Shown: one piece after another, positions 56,750 to 64,000 of the stretch | How positions within the stretch are numbered: the stretch's first letter is position 1 | How the letters are laid out: each line of letters opens with the position of its first letter | Assembly (NCBI GenBank): GCA_900472175.1 | Contig: UCHD01000007.1 | Span: forward strand, 1 to 64,000 | Length of the DNA stretch: 64,000 nt | Direction of reading: 5' to 3' | Source: Hyphomicrobiales bacterium | Lineage (GTDB): Bacteria; Pseudomonadota; Alphaproteobacteria; Rhizobiales; Rhizobiaceae | Translations under genes and position numbers: made by a program | The notes under the pieces: model-generated | Seen by the model: only the letters and a program-made list of their open reading frames with translations | Database searches by the model: none | What the model was told of the DNA's origin: nothing

Positions 56750-57120
56750 CCCCCTTCGGCGACGCGGTGCGCCGGCTACGGCAAAAGAAGGGTGTTTCGC
56801 AAAAACAGATGGCATCAGCGATCGGCGTATCGCCCGCTTATCTTTCGGCTCTGGAGCACGGCAAGCGCGGCGCGCCGAGTTTTGAGTTCCAGCAAAGGGT
56901 CGCCGGTTACTTCAATGTCATCTGGGATGATGCCGACGAACTGTTCGGAATTGCCGCCATTTCCGATCCGAAAGTGGTGCTGGATACCGCCGGTTTGCCG
57001 TCGGCGCATACGGCCTTTGCCAATCGGCTCGCGGGCCGTATCCGTGGCTTATCCTGCGAAACCATCCGCATCCTGGAAGATGTTTTGGAAAAAGCCCGCT
57101 TTCCTGATAAGGAACTCTGA
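56746..57120 (+). CDS. XRE-family helix-turn-helix regulator
   Basis: A 124-residue putative transcription regulator with an N-terminal HTH of the Cro/CI type (GVSQKQMASAIGVSPAYLSALEHGK, about residues 20-44). The C-terminal 60 residues are helical and may mediate dimerisation. Last gene of the tim44-mltA-smr-xre run, overlapping smr by 4 bp, and 149 bp upstream of gyrB. Regulation of gyrB or of its own operon is possible but untested; I see no palindromic operator that would point to one target. Confidence 0.8.
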   Translation: MTPFGDAVRRLRQKKGVSQKQMASAIGVSPAYLSALEHGKRGAPSFEFQQRVAGYFNVIWDDADELFGIAAISDPKVVLDTAGLPSAHTAFANRLAGRIRGLSCETIRILEDVLEKARFPDKEL

Positions 57121-57159
57121 TGATCCCCTGATTTCTGCCGCTTTCAGGCTGCATGGGAT

Positions 57160-57187
57160 TTGGAAGTATGGACAAAATCCCTATATT
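57160..57187 (+). promoter_or_regulatory. Candidate promoter of gyrB
   Basis: TTGGAA (57160-57165), 16 bases, then TATATT (57182-57187), 82 bp ahead of the gyrB start. A moderate -35 and a good -10. Confidence 0.35.
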
Positions 57188-57248
57188 CGGGGAGCGCCAT
57201 CGAGGGGTGATTCGCACGGAATCCGATCCCGTAGACATGGCATCGTAA

Positions 57249-59705
<2,457 letters not shown>

Positions 59706-59735
59706 AGCAGGCGGCTGCCGCTTCGTCGTCTTATT

Positions 59736-59775
59736 GAAACCGCGCCTTCCGGATATGGAGGGCGCGGTTTTCTTT
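59736..59775 (+). terminator. Terminator of gyrB
   Basis: GAAACCGCGCC pairs with GGGCGCGGTTT across an 11-base loop, followed by TTCTTTTG. Also usable on the minus strand for the nitroreductase gene. Confidence 0.85.
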
Positions 59776-59782
59776 TGTCAGC

Positions 59783-60385
59783 TTATTCGGCGATGAAAGT
59801 GCCGTTGAAAGCGATCTCGGCAAGCGGACGGCGCGGGCTTGGTGTTTCGCGGGCCTGCAGGAAGTCGGGCAGCTGCGCCTTGTCGCCGAGGCGGCCGATG
59901 GCGGCAGCGGCTTCAACACGGTAACCGTCGGGGATACCGAGGATCTCAACTGCCTTGTCGAAATGCAGGCCGGTCATGCCGTGGGCCTGGAAGCCGAGCA
60001 GGTGGGCCTGATGGGCGATGGCGCCCCAGGCAGCACCGGTATCGAAGCTGTGGCTGTAGGACAGGGCCTCTTCGGCAGCACCCGGTGCGGCGAAGTGGGT
60101 CTTCGAAACCAGGATCACCAGTGCCGATGCGGTTTTCGCCCAGCTCTGGTTGAACTCGTTGAGGATCGGGAAGATCCTGTCCCATTGTTCGGTGCCGCGC
60201 AGCGCATAGACGAAGCGCCATGGCTGGGAATTGTAGGCGGAAGGCGCCCAGCGGCCGGCTTCCAGAATGGTCAGCAGTTCGGTTTCGGAAATGGTCTCAC
60301 TGGTGAAGGCGCGCGGCGACCAGCGATTGAGGAAGCTCGGTTCGATGGGATAGTCTGCCTGGCGGTAGTTGCTGGTGGTGGTCAT
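59783..60385 (-). CDS. Nitroreductase family protein
   Basis: A 200-residue flavin (FMN) oxidoreductase of the nitroreductase superfamily. It has the helical start with NRWSPRAFTSE (FMN-binding Arg near residue 22-25), the WAPSAYNSQPWRFVYA motif (about residue 46) that contacts FMN, and the C-terminal LGFQAHGM segment. Typical activity is NAD(P)H-dependent reduction of nitroaromatics or quinones. AGGAAAATGCC upstream of the ATG fixes the start; longer in-frame starts encode an unlike N-terminus. The upstream gap contains two CCA-TTTGG repeats that could be an operator. Confidence 0.87.
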   Translation of the reverse strand: MTTTSNYRQADYPIEPSFLNRWSPRAFTSETISETELLTILEAGRWAPSAYNSQPWRFVYALRGTEQWDRIFPILNEFNQSWAKTASALVILVSKTHFAAPGAAEEALSYSHSFDTGAAWGAIAHQAHLLGFQAHGMTGLHFDKAVEILGIPDGYRVEAAAAIGRLGDKAQLPDFLQARETPSPRRPLAEIAFNGTFIAE

Positions 60386-60428
60386 GGCATTTTCCTGTCT
60401 TGGGAGGTCGGAGGGCCGGAATTCAATA

Positions 60429-60443
60429 GCGGACGAAGTCCGC
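60429..60443. promoter_or_regulatory. Palindrome GCGGAC-GAA-GTCCGC upstream of nitroreductase
   Basis: A perfect 6-bp inverted repeat with a 3-base spacer, 44 bp before the nitroreductase start on the minus strand. It might be an operator half-site or an RNA hairpin in the leader. Confidence 0.3.
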
Positions 60444-60474
60444 ATATAGCGATTGGATAGTCTGGTAATAGACT

Positions 60475-60505
60475 CCAGTTTGGAGATGGACCGTTTCCAA
60501 TTTGG
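60475..60505. promoter_or_regulatory. Tandem CCA(G/A)TTTGG repeats (candidate operator)
   Basis: CCAGTTTGG at 60475-60483 and CCAATTTGG at 60497-60505, 22 bp apart, i.e. two helical turns, in the divergent gap between the nitroreductase gene and the dehydrogenase gene. They resemble the paired sites of an HxlR- or LysR-type regulator, but no regulator gene is adjacent. Confidence 0.3.
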
Positions 60506-60579
60506 CGACAGCGGCCAAGCGCGTTGGTTGACTGCCGGGGACGCGGCAAAACAGACTTCAGAAACGCACTTTTGGGTTA

Positions 60580-60609
60580 TTGTCGAACGCCGGAAAAAAG
60601 TTGTATAAG
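60580..60609 (+). promoter_or_regulatory. Candidate promoter of the succinate-semialdehyde dehydrogenase gene
   Basis: TTGTCG (60580-60585), 18 bases, then TATAAG (60604-60609), 37 bp ahead of the start codon. Moderate match. Confidence 0.3.
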
Positions 60610-60645
60610 TTCTGTAGATTTTCCGAAGCAAAGGATTTGCTGCTG

Positions 60646-62106
60646 ATGACCGTGACCTTGAAAGACCCTTCGCTGTTTCGCCAGGCCGCGCTTGTCGGCG
60701 AAAACTGGATCGAAGCCGATCCGAAAAATGCCATCGAGGTCAACAACCCGGCGACCGGTGAGATCATCGGCCGAGTGCCCAAGCTCGGCGCGGCCGAAAC
60801 AAAGGCGGCCATCGAAGCCGCACGGATCGCGCAGAAGGGCTGGGCCGCTAGAACGGCGAAGGAACGCTGCGCCGTCTTGCGCAAATGGTACGACCTGATG
60901 ATCGAGAACAAGGATGATCTCGGCCGCATCCTGACGCTCGAACAGGGCAAGCCGCTGGCGGAAGCGACCGGCGAAATCGTCTATGGTGCCAGCTTCATCG
61001 AATGGTTTGCCGAGGAAGGCCGCCGTATCTATGGTGACATGATCCCCGGCCATCAGCCGGACAAGCGCATCATGGTTATGAAGCAGCCGATCGGCGTCGT
61101 GGCAGCGATCACGCCGTGGAATTTCCCCAATGCGATGATCACCCGCAAAGCCGGTCCGGCCTTTGCCGCCGGCTGCGCCATGGTTCTGAAGCCGGCTTCG
61201 CAAACGCCGTTCTCGGCCATTGCCATCGCTGTTCTGGCTGAACGTGCCGGTCTGCCGAAGGGCCTGTTCAGCGTCATCACCGGTTCAGCGGTGGCCATCG
61301 GCGGCGAAATGACCTCCAATCCGACCGTTCGCAAGCTGACCTTTACCGGTTCGACGGAAATCGGCACCGAGCTTTACAAGCAGAGCGCCCCGACCATCAA
61401 GAAACTCGGCCTCGAGCTTGGCGGTAACGCGCCTTTCATCGTGTTCGATGACGCCGATCTCGATGCGGCCGTCGATGGCGCATTGATCGCCAAATATCGC
61501 AACAATGGCCAGACCTGCGTCTGCGCCAACCGCATCTATGTTCAGGACGGCGTCTACGATGCCTTCGCCGAAAAGCTGGCAACAGCCGTCGGCAAGCTGA
61601 AGACCGGCAATGGTTTCGACGAGGGTGTGATCCTTGGCCCGCTGATCGACAAGGCAGCGCTGAACAAGGTCGAAGAGCACATTGCGGATGCCGTGAAAAA
61701 GGGCGCACGCATCCTGCAGGGTGGCAAGCCGCACCCGCTCGGCGGCACCTTCTTCGAAGCAACGATCCTGGCCGATGTCACAAAGGACATGGCGGTAGCG
61801 AAGGAAGAAACCTTCGGTCCGCTGGCGCCACTGTTCCGATTCAAATCCGAAGCGGATGTCATCGAGCAGGCCAACGACACCGAGTTCGGCCTTGCATCCT
61901 ATTTCTATGCCAAGGACCTGTCGCGCGTCTTCCGCGTCGCCGAAGCGCTGGAATACGGCATGGTCGGCGTCAATACCGGCCTGATCTCGACGGCTGAAGC
62001 GCCGTTCGGTGGCGTCAAGCTCTCCGGCCTTGGCCGCGAAGGCTCGAAATACGGCATCGAGGAATTCACCGAGATCAAATATGTCTGCCTCGGCGGCATC
62101 GCCTGA
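60646..62106 (+). CDS. gabD: NAD(P)-dependent succinate-semialdehyde dehydrogenase
   Basis: A 486-residue aldehyde dehydrogenase that oxidises succinate semialdehyde to succinate, linking GABA breakdown to the TCA cycle. It has the GabD-type sequence ITPWNFPNAMITRK near residue 160, catalytic Glu in ELGGNAPF near residue 263, and catalytic Cys in NNGQTCVCANR near residue 296; the CVC arrangement is typical of GabD. The N-terminus LVGENWIEADPKNAIEV is usual. The ATG at 60646 is preferred (AAGGATTTGCTG precedes it). No gabT is adjacent. A terminator follows. Confidence 0.93.
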   Translation: MTVTLKDPSLFRQAALVGENWIEADPKNAIEVNNPATGEIIGRVPKLGAAETKAAIEAARIAQKGWAARTAKERCAVLRKWYDLMIENKDDLGRILTLEQGKPLAEATGEIVYGASFIEWFAEEGRRIYGDMIPGHQPDKRIMVMKQPIGVVAAITPWNFPNAMITRKAGPAFAAGCAMVLKPASQTPFSAIAIAVLAERAGLPKGLFSVITGSAVAIGGEMTSNPTVRKLTFTGSTEIGTELYKQSAPTIKKLGLELGGNAPFIVFDDADLDAAVDGALIAKYRNNGQTCVCANRIYVQDGVYDAFAEKLATAVGKLKTGNGFDEGVILGPLIDKAALNKVEEHIADAVKKGARILQGGKPHPLGGTFFEATILADVTKDMAVAKEETFGPLAPLFRFKSEADVIEQANDTEFGLASYFYAKDLSRVFRVAEALEYGMVGVNTGLISTAEAPFGGVKLSGLGREGSKYGIEEFTEIKYVCLGGIA

Positions 62107-62148
62107 TTTTCCAGTCAGGATCTGATCTGCCAGTCAGGTTTTGGAGCG

Positions 62149-62180
62149 AACCGGCCGGATAACTCTGGCCGGTTTTTTCG
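62149..62180 (+). terminator. Terminator after gabD
   Basis: AACCGGCC and GGCCGGTT separated by a 10-base loop, followed by TTTTCG. A clean 8-bp stem with a U-run. Confidence 0.88.
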
Positions 62181-62219
62181 TTTGACGGTACAAAGCCATA
62201 AAGACAGCAGGAGACAGCC

Positions 62220-63023
62220 ATGCCCGCCCCGAAAAACACGTTCAAGGCCGCGATCCGTGAGGACCGTTTTCAACTGGGTCTCTGGGTCGCTCTGGCCAGT
62301 CCCTATGCGGCGGAGATCGTTTCAGGCAGCGGCTATGACTGGCTGCTGATCGATGGCGAGCATGGGCCGAACGATATTCCGCTTCTGTCGGCGCAGATCC
62401 AGGCCGTGGCCCGCTCCGGCAGCCATCCGATGGTCCGGCTTCCGGTCGGCGAAACATGGCTGATCAAGCAGATTCTCGATACCGGCGCCCAGACATTGCT
62501 GATCCCGATGGTGGAAAGCGTCGAGCAGGCGCAAGCGCTGGTGCGTGCCGTGCGTTACCCGCCGCATGGTGTACGCGGTGTCGGCGCAGCGCTTGGCCGC
62601 GCATCTCAGTTCAGCCGGATCAGCGATTACCTCGAAACCGCCAATGACGAAATCTGCCTGATCGTGCAGATCGAGAGCCGTGCCGGTCTCGCAGCACTTG
62701 ATGATATTGCAGCGCTTGATGGGGTCGACGGGTTGTTCATCGGCCCATCCGATCTGGCGGCGGACATGGGTTATCTTGGCCAGCCGGGGTATCCAGACGT
62801 AACCGCGGCAATCAAGGACGCTTTTGATCGCATCGGCAAGGCGGGCAAGGCGCGGGGCATCATGACACTCAGCCTTGATCAGGCGCATATGTACCGGGAG
62901 ATGGGCGCGGACTTCATGGCGATCGGAACCGATGTGACGCTTCTTGTCAGCGCCACGACAAAACTGCGTGACGATTTCCTGACTGGGGGGAAAGGCGAGA
63001 CCAAGCCGGTTGCCGGCTACTGA
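62220..63023 (+). CDS. hpaI: HpcH/HpaI-family aldolase
   Basis: A 267-residue class II (metal-dependent) aldolase that cleaves 4-hydroxy-2-oxo acids such as 4-hydroxy-2-oxoheptanedioate to pyruvate and succinate semialdehyde. Motifs: LIDGEHGPND near residue 41 (catalytic His), QIESRAGLAAL near 145-155 (metal Glu), and GPSDLAADMG near 175-183 (metal Asp). Full length. It follows gabD after a terminator, and the proposed product, succinate semialdehyde, is the GabD substrate, so the two may serve one pathway although separately transcribed. No other hpa genes are present. Confidence 0.87.
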   Translation: MPAPKNTFKAAIREDRFQLGLWVALASPYAAEIVSGSGYDWLLIDGEHGPNDIPLLSAQIQAVARSGSHPMVRLPVGETWLIKQILDTGAQTLLIPMVESVEQAQALVRAVRYPPHGVRGVGAALGRASQFSRISDYLETANDEICLIVQIESRAGLAALDDIAALDGVDGLFIGPSDLAADMGYLGQPGYPDVTAAIKDAFDRIGKAGKARGIMTLSLDQAHMYREMGADFMAIGTDVTLLVSATTKLRDDFLTGGKGETKPVAGY

Positions 63024-64000
63024 TCAGCGGCTTTCAATGATCGCAGTGAGCTTCGGCATGCCAACATCCGGGCTCCAAGCCCTGAAATCGGCAAGTCGCC
63101 GGGTGACTTTTTCCGCATGGTGATTGGCGATGTCGCGAATGCGATGCTCCAGAAATGGATTGCGGAACCGGTCGAGCGTCAGAGCGACGTAACTGGTAGC
63201 CTCGTTGCCGAGATTCTTCGCGGCAAAGCCGGGAATCACTTCGGTTTCATAGATTTCTAGCAGAGCGGCGAGCACGACCGGATCTTTCAGGATGGCTTTC
63301 ACGGTTTCATCCTGAGGACGGCCGGTCTTCAGCCAGATATCGGCCAGCACGGTATGGCCGAGATTGAGGATATGCAGCTTCAACTTTTCATATGGGGTCA
63401 GGTCATCGACCACCAGAATAGAAGGATGGGTGCAGGGCGGCTTCAATCCCGTTTGGGCCTCGATGGCCCAGAGCGCATAGGGTTCCGCCACGGCACCGGC
63501 CGGATCCAACGGTTCTGATACAATCCGGTCAACCAGCGTGTTCCCCCAGATGACGTGTGTTTCCAGCCATTGCGCGAAACCCGCATCCGCAACTCGCGTG
63601 GACTGAAGGCGCAAGATAACAGCCTTCAAGGTATCGCCGTTGCGGCTTATCAGTTCGCAGGGCAGCACGGTGAGCGGCTGACCTCCGGCGCGATAGCGTT
63701 CGTGAAGCAGGATCAGCAGTTTGCCGGGAAATGACGCTGGAATTTCCGTTTCCAGGTCGTCGCTGCCAATCGCATAGCCGGTATCGCCGGTGTTGGAGAT
63801 CAGCACTTCAGCTTCCGTGGCGACGATGTGCTTGATCGCCTCCCAGTCGGATGCCGTGGACAGAGCCCTGGCAACACTTGTCACCTGCTGGGTACGATCG
63901 ATTTCCGTCCCTTCGACGATCCCCCGAACGATAACGGGAAAACCGCCGGGTACTGCCAGCGCCTTCAGGCGTCCGGCGCGTTCCGCCGAGCCTGTGGTCT
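63024..64000 (-). CDS. Mannitol dehydrogenase-family protein (partial; N-terminus beyond the window)
   Basis: The C-terminal 325 residues or so of a long-chain NAD(P)-dependent sugar alcohol or uronate dehydrogenase. The frame is open to the right edge, so the window cuts the gene; the start is not visible. The MDH-superfamily catalytic triad K-x4-N-x2-H is present in KLKLHILNLGH. The segments PCELISRNGDTL and the VIVRGIVEG start of the visible part fit tagaturonate reductase (UxaB) or a related enzyme. Which substrate (mannitol, mannonate, tagaturonate) cannot be settled. It converges on the aldolase gene with no gap. Confidence 0.85.
   Translation of the reverse strand, partial: TTGSAERAGRLKALAVPGGFPVIVRGIVEGTEIDRTQQVTSVARALSTASDWEAIKHIVATEAEVLISNTGDTGYAIGSDDLETEIPASFPGKLLILLHERYRAGGQPLTVLPCELISRNGDTLKAVILRLQSTRVADAGFAQWLETHVIWGNTLVDRIVSEPLDPAGAVAEPYALWAIEAQTGLKPPCTHPSILVVDDLTPYEKLKLHILNLGHTVLADIWLKTGRPQDETVKAILKDPVVLAALLEIYETEVIPGFAAKNLGNEATSYVALTLDRFRNPFLEHRIRDIANHHAEKVTRRLADFRAWSPDVGMPKLTAIIESR

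Overview
The window looks like a stretch of the main circular chromosome of a member of the Rhizobiaceae (Alphaproteobacteria; an Agrobacterium/Rhizobium-type genome). This rests on GC-rich coding DNA, the mnmE-mnmG-rsmG-parA-parB block next to rho-hemJ-hemE, the hemE/ppsR junction that carries the chromosomal origin in this class, and the order ppsR-maf-aroE-coaE-dnaQ-secB-fxsA-tim44-mltA-smr-xre-gyrB. That order matches what I recall from the start of the Agrobacterium circular chromosome. Species-level assignment is not possible from sequence reading alone.

Layout. 0.2-2 kb: DoxX membrane protein, an alpha/beta hydrolase and a tiny secreted protein. 2.3-4.4 kb: leuB and a PAP2 phosphatase. 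4.5-6.4 kb: an MHS-type MFS transporter with a large periplasmic insertion. 6.5-8.9 kb: a three-gene cassette (FtsX-type permease with a His-rich loop, ABC ATPase, CxxC exported protein) that resembles a zinc-linked cassette of other proteobacteria. 9.0-10.9 kb: alkaline phosphatase with a clear PHO box. 11.2-15.2 kb: asd, a lytic transglycosylase, carbonic anhydrase and pyridoxal kinase. 15.5-20.3 kb: the giant NAD-glutamate dehydrogenase. 20.3-28.6 kb: UMF1-type MFS, then purH, a heparinase-like protein, rsmB and htpX on the minus strand, then SdhAF4 and a nuclease. 28.7-35.7 kb: acs, trcR, a nucleoside-binding NUP protein, prpE and the YggS protein. 35.9-40.1 kb: leuS-lptE-holA. 40.2-49.1 kb: parB-parA-rsmG-mnmG, mnmE, rho, hemJ and hemE, all on the minus strand. 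49.06-49.46 kb: the probable replication origin. 49.5-59.7 kb: the ppsR-to-gyrB series. 59.8-64 kb: a nitroreductase, a succinate-semialdehyde dehydrogenase, an HpaI-type aldolase and a partial mannitol dehydrogenase-family gene that runs off the right edge.

How it works together. The most coherent signal is chromosome replication and segregation. The hemE-ppsR gap holds DnaA boxes, an AT-rich stretch and a cluster of GANTC sites. ParA and ParB are encoded 7-9 kb away, and six parS-like 16-mers lie between 12.4 and 50.9 kb. Three of them lie inside genes, where they are translated as SRET. The rest is largely housekeeping: translation (leuS, mnmE, mnmG, rsmG, rsmB), envelope biogenesis (lptE, mltA, secB), transcription termination (rho), haem (hemE, hemJ) and carbon/nitrogen metabolism.

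I found no insertion sequence, prophage, CRISPR array, tRNA or rRNA, and no strong case for a wholly new defence or mobile system. The least explained items are the ABC/His-rich cassette, a structured leader ahead of asd, the secreted 'nucleoside permease' that looks like a soluble binding or phosphorylase-fold protein, and several palindromic intergenic elements.
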